Shown here: positions 11,001 through 20,697 of the stretch, piece after piece
Position numbering within the stretch: the stretch's first letter is position 1
Layout of the letters: each line of letters opens with the position of its first letter
Assembly: GCF_000208745.1 (NCBI RefSeq)
Contig: NC_030859.1
Location: forward strand, 16,319,373-16,383,372
From: Theobroma cacao
Lineage: Eukaryota > Streptophyta > Magnoliopsida > Malvales > Malvaceae
Direction of reading: 5' to 3'
Length of the DNA stretch: 64,000 bases
Position numbers and translations under genes: made by a program
The notes under the pieces: generated by a model
Told to the model about the DNA's origin: nothing
The model's input: only the letters and a program-made list of their open reading frames with translations
Database searches by the model: none

Positions 11001-14000
11001 TTCTTCTCCTCTAAGTTTTCCACATCATGTTTTAAATGAGACCAATCTTCACATCAAAGATCCGTTTGTTTTTTCTCTTCATAAACAAGATTATAATAAA
11101 AATAGCAAACTAATATAACTTCGATTACTTATTTCAAGGAAATGATAACAACTTAAAACTTACACAAACAAAAAATCCTACCAGATAACTAATCCAGTAT
11201 AAATAAAACTATAACACAGATGGAAACTCCAAACTCTTACAAAAGCTCAAACACTTCAACCAACTTGTCCACTAAATTATTATTTTTTAGAGCTGAATGC
11301 AATTCTCAGGACAAGAACAATATCCCTGTCTGCATTGTAGCCCAAGGAAATTTGTGTTATTAATCTTTTATTACTAGTTCTTTAATTAGTTCATTGGTTA
11401 TGTTTCTAAAATGAGGCAAAGCTCAAAAACATAAAAAGAGAAATAGGAAATAAAGAAACCCAGACCAAATCAGGCACAACCAGCATTATCTTATGCGTTT
11501 AAGACTGCAGAAGCTTCAGCTGCAATTTAACAGCAGTATTGCAACAGCACACATGATCCTATCTTAAACAATACTCATTTCTAACATCTATACCAGGAGT
11601 TATGTTGCTCTGACTATTCATTTTCCAAGAAGTACTCGTGTTGACACATCCATTGGAAGTGGGTATGAAGGTCCAACCCTCCAAATATAAGGAAGAACTT
11701 AGAAAAAATTGAATATATCCATAATGGACACATACCGTATCCAACAGTCACTACTGAGTCCAACAGACTGGGAGTAGCCATGGACTTTGCAGCAAATAAC
11801 AGTTAAATTGTTGAATCATGGCCCATATATCATTGTTGCCAATTGGGCCCATGTAGAACATTTAATCCGTTGATCAACTGGACTACAGTGCAATATTGAA
11901 GTCCAACAATCAACATCCAAATGGTTTACCAGATTTGACGAAAAACATCTATATACTTATGTTCTCTAAAACAACCATCAGTAACACATCACATGCAGAT
12001 TTAGCCACTGTCTAAAATCTCCTGATACCACTTCCTAATGTCAAATAAAAAGAATATGGCCAAAAGTCCTAAACCAGGTTCCTTAGCATAATTGGATAAA
12101 CAGATATAGCAGTAATAAAAGCCCATATTAAACGATTGGATAAACTTAGACAATTCTCGGTGAACAATCCTGATTAACAATTTTTCTTGACCCTCGGAAA
12201 TAAACTGATGCACCAATGATTATAAACTATCAACATAGAATACAGACGCCATAAGAATCCAAAAAAAAGTAAGACTCAAAAGAAATCTAGTATGCGCACA
12301 CAGTTCTTGATTCAAAACATAAATGCTTCTCTGAAGTGCTGCAAACAGTACCCTAGAGTGGTCTGAACAGCATTATTACAACTAAAGACCTGCTAGAACA
12401 GATTAGGCTATAACTAATACACCTCTTGAAAACCAATCTCAAAGGTCTAACTTAGTCCCCAAACCAAAGCCAAGCTCACTCCAGCTCAACCTTAAAGGTC
12501 TCACAAACGCAACAAAATTTTAAAACAACTAGGTCTCGAAGAAGAAGAACAGAAGTGTACTACCAAACCAAGCTTATCCCTTAAAATGAAAATGCATACC
12601 TAACCTAAGGGCTTGACCCAAACCACAATCCTCTAGCCCATATTTATTCAAAACTTGGCAGTGCATTCTTGCCCCTTAACATTTTCAGCCACAAATTGCA
12701 AGCTCATAGCTGACGTGCATTGTCTACCACCTTACACCCCTTTACAACCTTTATAAAAGTCTATGATCTACCCTTTTCCCTTAACAATAGGGTGTTATCT
12801 TTTAAATCACATTGGCACAGCTCAAAAATCTTAAAACCTTAAATGCACATTTAGTAACAGAAATTTTCAATCTTGCAATTCTAGATGAAAAAAGTTAAAA
12901 ACAAACATTGATGCTAATATAACCTCAAAAATTCCAAAATAATTTAGCTAACCATTAAACACTTAATAAAACCTGATTGTGCTCTTGTTGTCTATCAAAA
13001 TTAAAAACCTACAGTCTATGCAGACAACATCATCTAAATTGAGTGCAACATGTGTCTACATACAGGCGAGTGCAAATAAATATATACAATCAAGAGAAGA
13101 GAGGAGTGCGTGTGGAAACATACCAGCAATCACCAAGCATACCAAGGACTGCCCCAAGCTGTGAGCACAACTCTGATGTGTTGCCCACTTTATCTAATTG
13201 ATCTCGGATGTCTTCCGCACACATACTGAGTCTAGATTTAGCACTTTCTATATTTTGAGCACGAAATGCCTATACAAAGCAAGCAGAAACTTATTTCACA
13301 ACCAAATAGCTACTAGAAATGAGGAAATAAAGCAAGGAGCAGGTAACTTACCCTCATGGCCTGTTGCACCAAGAAAGCACCTCTGTCCAACGAAACATCC
13401 TCATAAATTACTTTTTTATCCTCATTCAGAACTTGCTCTCCTTCTCCATTGGTGTCAACATGAGCCCTCTTGATCCTAGCATGTCCTTCGATAAACCGAT
13501 CCACTATGCTTTGAAGATTGGTGTCAGGTTCCAATTTCTCTATGTCAGCTCCACATAATGGGCAATCCTTAAACCGTGATATACACACTCTAAAAAGGAT
13601 AAAAATTTAACACAAATAAGCAAAAAAGGGTCAATAACGCCAAGCACATAAAACGATTTATTACCATAAAAAAGGGGTCAAATAAGAAAAAAAACCCACA
13701 AAAAACAGTCAAACAAGAAAAATGCATCGATGAATTAAAATGAAAAAAAAAAGCAGCAAAAAAGGCCATCAAATAAGAAAACCCATCAAGGATAAAGAGG
13801 CAGCATAAAACAGGCGATTAAGAAAACCCCATTAAAGAATTATCATCGAAAACAGAAAAAAAAACCGTGAAGTAATAAATACCCAAAATTTTTAGAGAAA
13901 GCAACAAGGGGAAAATTGATTATTACTTGCAAAAGAGATGAGAACAAGGGATACATTTGGTGGAGTCAAAGAGAAGAGCTTGGCAGATCATACAACTGAG

Positions 14001-14174
14001 AGGACCAAGCTTGAAGTTGTTGGAATCGTAACCAAAGGGACATTTGGGAGACACGGTAGCGGTGTCGCCGGAGTCTTTCCTTGCCGCTTCGCTGCCGCCG
14101 GTGGCGGCTTTTTTGGCAGAACCAGCGTCGTCGGGTCGAGCCGCTTTGACGAATGGGCAAACCGGGGTGGTCAT
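8093..14174 (-). CDS. NCA1: NCA1 (NO CATALASE ACTIVITY 1) RING/TPR-like catalase chaperone
   Basis: NCA1 is a cytosolic helper that folds and activates catalase, so it supports hydrogen peroxide removal in peroxisomes. Seven exons join in frame to 367 residues: 13927-14174, 13352-13589, 13124-13269, 10825-10915, 10588-10734, 8255-8404, 8093-8176. All introns are GT-AG. The start MTTPVCPFVKAARPDD carries the CPFxKAARPDD motif, present once here; I recall several copies in Arabidopsis. A complete C3HC4 RING follows (C61, C64, C77, H79, C82, C85, C92, C95), split by intron 1. Residues 163 onward form the TPR-like helical part, with ELCSQLGAVLGMLGDC in exon 3, FEESVEFLTKLP in exon 4 and NKIGDLKYYDGDLQAARSYY in exon 5. 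The tail is SVLEFLKTQLAEK and ends in TGA. Introns 3 and 5 are about 2.2 kb; the others are 78-337 bp. No defect is seen. Confidence 0.95.
8584..9079. repeat. Tandem duplication in NCA1 intron 5 (2 x ~248 bp)
   Basis: Units 8584-8832 and 8833-9079 are nearly identical. Both start TTTGTTTCACAAGCATTG and end CCACCTTAACGGCA. They differ by a few substitutions and small indels, for example GGTTACATTTAGACC against GATTAGACC. The duplication lies wholly inside the intron. Confidence 0.9.
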
Positions 14175-14345
14175 CCTCTCTCTATAAGAAGAAAGAATGG
14201 AAGTCAGGGGACGAAGGAGCTTCGAAGGCTAAATATATTTGGATTGGAGACGAAAATGACGTCGTTTTTGATCCTTGCTTTGTTTCTATGGCTCACTTTT
14301 GCTTCTGCAACGCGTATTCACCTCAACGGCTCATCCTCTTGGGAA
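14175..14345 (-). promoter_or_regulatory. NCA1 promoter and leader
   Basis: On the minus strand an AAATATATTT box (14231-14240) stands about 60 bp upstream of the ATG. A TGACGTCG element (14257-14264), the core of bZIP C-box/CRE-like sites, lies just above it. The spacing suits a short leader. This rests on motifs only. Confidence 0.4.
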
Positions 14346-14505
14346 CAGAAACGATCTATATTTATTTTATATAGTTTATATTTTCCTTTATCTAACATTT
14401 TCTCTTATTTTTAGAAAACCCCATGAAGTTTTCTCTCTCTCGGGGACACGATATTGATATTTCTTTTAAATTTTATGAATAAATATGTGAATATCTATTA
14501 TATTA

Positions 14506-14764
14506 TGACCCAAGAAGTATAGATCAAGTCAAACAGCCTAAAAGGTAAGATATAAGAAATGTAATATGATTTGAACTCTTAAATAGAATTAGATTAGGAT
14601 TATGATTCAAGGGTTTATTAACCTATAAATAGACTCATTCACTTCATTTGTAAAAGATATACACTTCAATAAGATCTCTTTTCTCTCCCTAAATACTCTC
14701 TTTCTTCTCTTTAATTGTTCTTTTAGTTATCTTTATTTGTTCTTTTAAGATTTATTTCATAATA
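14506..14764 (+). mobile_element. Copia LTR relic (5' LTR)
   Basis: The stretch has Copia LTR layout: a TG start (about 14506), a TATA box CCTATAAATAG (14622-14632), a CT-rich leader and an end at CATAATA followed by CGTTATTAGCACC, a decayed form of the CGTTATCAGCACGA primer site. No second LTR is seen. Confidence 0.6.
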
Positions 14765-15745
14765 CGTTATTAGCACCATCCTCTTTGATCTCTTAAGTTT
14801 TGGAATTATTTTGTTTTCATCATCTTCAAACTTCAAAAGGATTTCAACGATTCGGTTTTGATTTATAGTTTTAGCAAATCAGGTAAGTGAGGCTATTATT
14901 TTGTTTTCATCATCTCCAAGCTTTGAAAGAATTTCAATGGTTGATCTTTAATTGTTTTGGTTGTAATAAATCAAGTAAGTGACTTGATATCTCTTTAATA
15001 TTTTCATTCTCTAAAAATCAACTTTAATATAAATTACTATCATATAGTATATATATATTCTGTCCCTTGATTGAAAAGTGAATTTGCTATTATATAGCTA
15101 TTAATGAAAAATCATAATGTCCATTCCCTAAAGTAAATGTGACAAACGAGCTACTAATATAAAAAATTATAAATTTGTTCATTCCCTAAAGTGAATGCGA
15201 CATCATTTAATACTTATGGTCATGGTCATGAATCTATCTATTCCCTAAAGTGAATGCCATATTATTTAATAATTATGATCATGGATATGGAAGAGGTCGT
15301 TATAATAATTTATACTATTACTATTTTAATTCTAATTATAATTTTATCACAAGAAGTGGATAATAATTTTACTATTAGAATCTAAGGATAATTTTGCCAC
15401 CAGAAGTGGATAGATAATTTTGCCACCAATAATAGATGGGTAATTTTACCACCAAAAGTGGATGAATACCGTAATTTACTATTCATCAGAAATGAATAAC
15501 CCATCAAAAAGTGGATGGATACTTTCAACCTACCAGAAGTGGATGAATAATGAAAATACAAAAATAAAAAGAAAAAAAAGGAGGAATATAGAAAACATAT
15601 TGTAATTGATGTGGCATGAAAGACCATTGGTTACGTATCTGTTGTACATCTTGAATTGTATCAAGCATCACTGAAAACTATAACATCTTGTGATGATTTT
15701 AATCATGGCCAAGTTGATATACATCAAGATATTTATCCACCCTAA
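14765..15745 (+). pseudogene. Copia gag relic with zinc knuckle
   Basis: This follows the LTR relic directly. Two sets of short direct repeats look like a gag Gly/His- or Asn-rich segment. One, ATTCCCTAAAGTGAATG, occurs three times from about 15118 to 15258. The other, CCACCAGAAGTGGAT, recurs from about 15350 to 15545. A CCHC knuckle is legible at about 15602-15645, reading C-N-stop-C-G-M-K-D-H-W-L-R-I-C, with TGA where Arg is usual. The family-typical ELYQASL follows. The sequence stops near 15745; protease, integrase and RT are absent. Confidence 0.65.
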
Positions 15746-16215
15746 AGAGGAATTGATTAAAATATTTTTTGAGTTTAAATTTTAGATTATCAAAATTGAG
15801 TTGTTTAAAGTAAATATAATAACTAATCTTCACTCATTTATTATTTCTTCAATAAAAGATCAGTAAATTAATTGGTTGAGCGACTTAAAAAATTAATTAT
15901 TTGAGATTTTTTTATTTTAGATTCAATTGTCTTTTAATTTAAATATTAATTTATTTGTTATTAATTTATATTTAAGTTAGAATTTAAAATAAAACACACA
16001 CACACATACACATATATATACACTTACCATTTTCATATCAGTTTCATCAATCAATTAGATTTGATTATATGTTCACTTTTTAAATGGCACACAATTTTAG
16101 AATTGTGATATTCTATTTTTTAACTTTGCAAATTTTATTTTAAAGTGATATAAAAGCTAAAGAATTACATCTAAAATTAATATTTTAATAAAATACAAAT
16201 ATTAAAATATTATTA
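15746..16215. other. AT-rich spacer with CA/TA microsatellite
   Basis: This is non-coding. A short CA run followed by TA repeats lies at about 15988-16020. The next Copia element starts at 16216. Confidence 0.5.
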
Positions 16216-16992
16216 TGGAAATATGAACATATCACACCACATTCAATCAATTCAAATTAGAGTAAATTTGATAAATGATAAATGTATTATCCACATTCTA
16301 AATATTTCAATATTCATCTACATGTGGATATTATCTAAGTGATAAAATAGGATTTATCAAGTAGATAATGTAATTTAAAGATGTATCTTAGTGCTTGTTT
16401 AACTTGGTTTTTTTTTTTTCAGCTTATCTACCTCTTAAAAGTAAAAGTCAGACCAAACATAAATTTTGAAAAGCTCTTAAAAAAAAGTAACTTTTTTTTA
16501 AAGAATAAAATTTTGAAAAAAAGAGCTTCAGGAAAAGCTCCTATGAAGAGCTTTTTCTTCTCTTCTTTTAAAAATGCAAGAGAATTTTTATTTTTGTTTC
16601 AAAAATATCCTCATCTGTTAAATATAATTACAATACTACCATTTCAAAAAAAAAAATACCCTTTATGATAATTTTAACCAAAATTATAACTTATAAAAAA
16701 AAACTTATAAAAAGAAATTTACCAAACAACTTTAGCTTAATTTTAAAAGTTATTATTTTTTATAAGAGCTTCATAATAACTTTTAAGTTAGAAAAAAGTC
16801 TGGCCAAATAGGCTCTTAGTAGAAGATTGTTATAGCTATTGATTTGTAAAGGGCTTCAACTATAAATAGGGTCACTCAATCCTCATTTGTATCACAGTTA
16901 TTTTTCATTTCAAGTATTGCTTCAATAATACATAAAAAGCATTCTCTCAATATCTCTCTTTTCTTTCTGTTTCTATTATTTCTTTTACAACA
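16216..16992 (+). repeat. 5' LTR of the Copia element, split by a MITE
   Basis: Outside the MITE (16393-16820 including one TSD copy) it matches the 3' LTR. A TATA box CTATAAATAGGG is at about 16860-16871. The LTR ends at ACAACA just before the primer site. Confidence 0.9.
16393..16813. mobile_element. hAT-type MITE inserted in the 5' LTR
   Basis: This 421-bp block is absent from the 3' LTR. The ends GCTTGTTTAACTTGG and (opposite strand) GCCTATTTGGCCAG are imperfect inverted repeats. A TCTTAGT direct repeat flanks it (16386-16392 and 16814-16820), or 8 bp with one mismatch. The TTTGGC-like ends and 7-8 bp TSD fit non-autonomous hAT elements. A related left end occurs at about 42107-42170. 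Confidence 0.8.
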
Positions 16993-17077
16993 TGTTATCA
17001 GCACGAGTCTTTTCTTCTTTTTTATATTATTTCTTTTACAACTATTATTTCTTTTACAACATATTATCAGCACGAGG
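16993..17077 (+). other. Primer-binding site and duplicated LTR tail
   Basis: After the LTR the primer site reads TGTTATCAGCACGAG. The LTR tail TATTATTTCTTTTACAAC then recurs twice (about 17025-17060), the second time followed again by ATATTATCAGCACGAGG. The type TTATCAGCACGA is used by a large group of plant Copia elements. Confidence 0.75.
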
Positions 17078-17119
17078 ACTTCCCAAGAGGTCACCCATTT
17101 TAGTATTACTTTTGCCCAA
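17071..17119 (-). ncRNA. 5S rRNA 3'-half-like fragment (not a gene)
   Basis: The complement of this stretch reads like the 3' half of plant 5S rRNA: TTGGGC, then GGGTGACCTCTTGGGAAGTC and CCTCGTG. Against the canonical plant sequence as I recall it, I count 43 of 49 identities, and all six differences are C-to-T or G-to-A on the + strand. The 5' part and the internal promoter are absent, so it cannot be a working 5S gene. It joins the Copia primer site through the shared CACGAGG. Confidence 0.8.
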
Positions 17120-17131
17120 ATCCTTATGATG

Positions 17132-17170
17132 GCACCCTAAGTAAGAATTATACCATTAGACCAAGTGCGC
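17132..17170 (-). ncRNA. tRNA-Pro (AGG) 5'-half-like fragment (not a gene)
   Basis: On the minus strand CTTGGTCTAATGGTATAATT and TTAGGGTGC follow the D-arm and anticodon arm of plant tRNA-Pro with anticodon AGG, about 33 of 39 identities against the sequence as I recall it. It runs from just 3' of the anticodon to the 5' end of the tRNA; the T-arm and acceptor 3' strand are missing. A 12-nt linker separates it from the 5S-like piece. Confidence 0.65.
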
Positions 17171-17172
17171 AC

Positions 17173-18541
17173 TTGCATATCGACGATGCATTGCTAAATA
17201 ATATATCGAAAAGGAATCTACTTAACTTCAAAGAAGTATGTTGTAATGAGTACCATTTTAGGACAATTTATGAGCAAAATAAGGAATGTATCTACATCAC
17301 CTTTTATAAAATGGGCTATAACACCATCCATGAGAAGCTGGAAGCTTTACTATTAGAGCTGTTGAATCTTACACTACCATGTCCTGAAGACTAATAAATC
17401 CTGATAAGCTTGGAGTTTGGCATGATCATTTAGGTCACCCGAGAGCTACGATAATGCGTAGGATAATTCAAAATACTAGAAAACACCCTTTAGAGGATCA
17501 AAAGGTTTTGTTGTCCAAGGATTATACTTATGAAACTTGTTTACAAGGAAAGCTCATTACTAAACCTTCTATAACAAAGGCTGATCTCAAATCCCCTTCA
17601 TTCTTGCAAAGTATTAAGGGTTATATTTGTGGACCAATACAATAGGCAAGTGAGCTGTTTCGATATTTTATTATATTAATAGATGCATCCTGCGGATGGT
17701 CTCATGTTTGCCTGTTATCTACGTGCAATGTTGCCTTTGCACATTTACTTGCGCAGCTTATAAAGCCTTGGGCACGTTTCCTTGATTATCTAATTAAGAG
17801 CATAAGGATGGATAATACTAGTGAATTTACGTCAAAGAGCTTTGATACGTATTGCGCTTCACTAGGAATCGAGGTTGAGCACTCAGTTCCACATATTCAG
17901 TCTTAAAACAGATTGGCAAAATCCTTGATTAAACGCATCCAAGTTATCGCTTGTACTCTTTTATTAAGGACAAATCTCAATTATTCAGTGTGGGGTCATG
18001 TTGTTTTGCATGCTCTGGCACTAATTAGATTGCACCCCACCATTAACCTCATGCAATCTCCCATGTAATTGGTTCTAGGCTATGAACCAGACATTTCACA
18101 TTTACATACCTTTAATTACGCTATACAGGTGCCTGTAGACCAAAAAGGATTAAAATGGGCCTTTAACGCCGTTTAGGCATTTATGTTGGGTTTGATTCAC
18201 CATCCATTATTAGGTTCTTGGAACTAATGATGGGTGATCTTTTTATCGCTAGATTCGCTGATTGCCATTTCGATGAGATAGTGTTTCCATCAATTAGGTT
18301 ACCTAAGGCTTCCATGGTTGAGAAGCATAAACTAGTTAAGAATTTTTCTTGGAATGAAAAAAATTTATCCCATTTAGAACCAAGAATTCCTAAATATGAA
18401 AATGAGGTGCAACATATAATCCATTTACAAGCTATTGCTAATAGATTTCTTGACACATTTAATGATACTACCAAGGTCATGAAGTCTCATATTTCCATTG
18501 TGAATGCTCCAGCTAGGATTATTATTCCTAAAAGACATGTT
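17173..18541 (+). pseudogene. Copia pre-integrase and integrase relic
   Basis: The frame opens with ISKRNLLNFKEV, typical of the pre-integrase segment, then VWHDHLGHPRATIMRRII (HxxxxH) and an ETCLQGK remnant of the CxxC pair. The integrase core follows: LIDAS (first Asp), RMDNTSEF (second Asp) and, where family members read GLAES, RLAKS, so the catalytic Glu reads Lys. Several in-frame stops occur (for example after CGPIQ near 17642, and in the IQS-stop-NRLAKS stretch near 17904). The C-terminal part (about 18181-18541) keeps FIARFADCHFDEIVFP. It is cut at 18541 by the nested element. It is inactive. Confidence 0.85.
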
Positions 18542-18769
18542 GGAATTGCTGGTCCCAATTATATGTGCTAGAGGGGGTGAATAGCACAAATCGGCTCTTG
18601 ACAAGATGAAGAACTAATTTTCAGCACAAAGAACATAAAAATAGAGTAAACAATGCACATCAATTTAGAGTGGTTCGGTCCAAGACCTACATCCACTACC
18701 TTGATTATTCAACCAAGGATTTTCCCAACAAATCCACTATGAACCGCTGAAATTTACAAGCTTTCACCA

Positions 18770-18985
18770 AGCTTTACAATGGCTTTTACCAGGCTTAGCA
18801 AAAACTTTTCATAATAGTTTTTACCGGGATCAACTAAAACCCAAAGTGGTTTTTCAAAGGCTCAACCACAACCTGTCACAATGGTTTTTCACGGGCTCAA
18901 CCAAAAATCAAAGTGGTTTTTCAAAGGCTCAACCACAACCTACAACAATGGTTTTTCACTAGACTAACCAAAACCCAACAACTAA
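18770..18985. repeat. Minisatellite inside the SIRE-like LTR
   Basis: Imperfect ~40-bp units contain GGTTTTTCA, then GGCTCAACCA and AACCC. The same array occurs at about 38040-38225 in the other LTR with fewer units, and as a short version at about 52145-52245 in the solo LTR. Confidence 0.7.
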
Positions 18986-20279
18986 CTTTTCAAGGCTAAG
19001 TTAGAACCTATACAGTCAATCAAGCAATCCTAGCTTGAAACAAACACTTAGAGTGACTCCCTCACTCTAAGAATATAAAGAGAAGTAAAAGAAAGTACCT
19101 ATGATCACAAGTTGATCTAAATGTTACAAGGTTGAGTGCAGAGTACAAATACAAGAGATTGGCATTTGAGTGCAGCAAGGTGTAGAGAAGATTTTATGAT
19201 TTTTTAGCTCTATATGGCTCAAATCTCCTTCAAAACTTTTAAAAACTTGTTTCTAATTATTGGAGGACCCTTTTATACTTGGAGAAGCAACTCTGATGGC
19301 AGTTTGATAGTTTTATGTCCGTTGGAAACAGTTTAAGATGAGTTCTAGCCGTTAATCTGTCTTGTAGTGCTCTGGTTCAAATTGCAGACAAAGAGCTCTT
19401 AGTCGATTGACTTGGTCAACTAAGTTGGTTCTGTTTCAGGTTGTAGATTCTGACAGAGAGCAGTTAGTCGACTGACTTGGTCGACTAAGTTAGTTCTGTT
19501 TCTCAAACTCTTCAACCAGCCATTCCTCCGATTTGAAACTTGGTCAACCAACATTCTTCCTTATTTCACCAATAAGCTTCCTTTTTGTTGATCAATCGTT
19601 TTTCTTTATTTTCATGGTCTTTGATATGCACAATTGGAAGATTGATTTATTATTTTCATATGACTTTTTGTTCTGCACACTTAGCTAGAAATGTTAGACA
19701 CAAATGAATGGGAATATTTTGCTATCATAAAAAACAGAGAAAATTGTGAGAAAAAAACCTCGTGATAAGGTGATTTCAGAAATAACCACTTATATAAAGT
19801 TATCTATTTCCAGCTAAAAATAAACATAAGTAGACCAAAATACCCTTAAAAATATCGTTTTAAATAAATGCTCAGTTGTTTGAGTTATCTGCCTCTCGCT
19901 TGAGAGAAAATGAAAAACATTAAAAATAAATGCGAGCAGCTGTTTGGGCTCGGTCATCTTTCTCTGTCTCAACTCTAGCAAGTCTCTGTTGAGCACCATC
20001 GTTGTCAGCTCTCTCAGATCTCTGAACTGTATGAGCTTTGTCAACTCTTTGTTGAGCATCATCGTCATCGGGCTGTGGTCTATCTCTCGGCATCTAGCGA
20101 TATTGTCGTAGATTAACACACCCTATAGCAGAGATGACATCAAGGTACCTGTTATTGGGTTTATTTCTGCAACACACTTAAATTTTTGAAACATTTGGTA
20201 TAAATGATAAGATGGATTAGAAACATTGCCCAGAGTTGTTACACGCCATGCATCGATAACATGAGTTAGAGTTATTTTA

Positions 20280-20499
20280 GCGTGTCACGACTATTCTTGG
20301 TGTGTTGTGGGTTAACTAATTATTTGGGTTGTTAGCGTATCACGGCTGTTCTTAGGGTGTGCTGGGTTAATTGAATTTATGGGTTTTTGGCGTGTCACGG
20401 CTGTTCCTGGTGTGTCGTGGGTTAACTGATTTTTTGGGTTTTTAGTGTGTCACGACTGTTGGTGTAACCAGTTAGTAATTACAGTGATTGACGTGTCAC
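20280..20499 (+). repeat. 55-bp tandem array in the MULE left end
   Basis: Units start at 20280, 20335, 20390 and 20445, an exact 55-bp spacing. Each begins G-CGTGTCACG or a one-base variant and contains GGTGTG and GGGTTAA blocks. The fourth unit is partial. Confidence 0.9.
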
Positions 20500-20645
20500 G
20501 ACAGTGATGCATGGCGTGTAACAATACTGATGCATGGCGTGTCACGACATTTGACTTGATATGCATGGCGTGTTACAACATTTTATGTTATATGCATGGC
20601 ATGTAACAACACGACTGACAAATTTTTGATCACGGCATGTATTGT
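20500..20645 (+). repeat. ATGCATGGCGTGT short repeats
   Basis: About four copies of a 30-38 bp unit with ATGCATGGCGTGT(A/C)AC follow the 55-bp array. The same core in inverted form makes up the arrays at 24.1, 27.0 and 29.6 kb. Confidence 0.75.
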
Positions 20646-20697
20646 GTAAAATGATTGACAATATTTTTTTTTTCAAAATTTTAGTGGGGTTTCAATT

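Larger units (their letters stand above)
19737..20697. other. MULE left end and 5' flank of mudrA
   Basis: This is non-coding terminal DNA. Beyond the repeat array at about 20230-20640 it carries a polypyrimidine stretch and TTTTAG just before the mudrA frame, which may be a splice acceptor of a 5' leader intron. Confidence 0.5.

Noticed and set aside
13938..14414. 158-codon + strand frame across the NCA1 start
   Set aside because: It overlaps exon 1 and the promoter of NCA1 in antisense and has no family resemblance. The minus-strand exon is strongly conserved.
17071..17170. Functional 5S rRNA or tRNA-Pro gene
   Set aside because: Only a half of each molecule is present, the internal promoter or T-arm is missing, and several positions differ.
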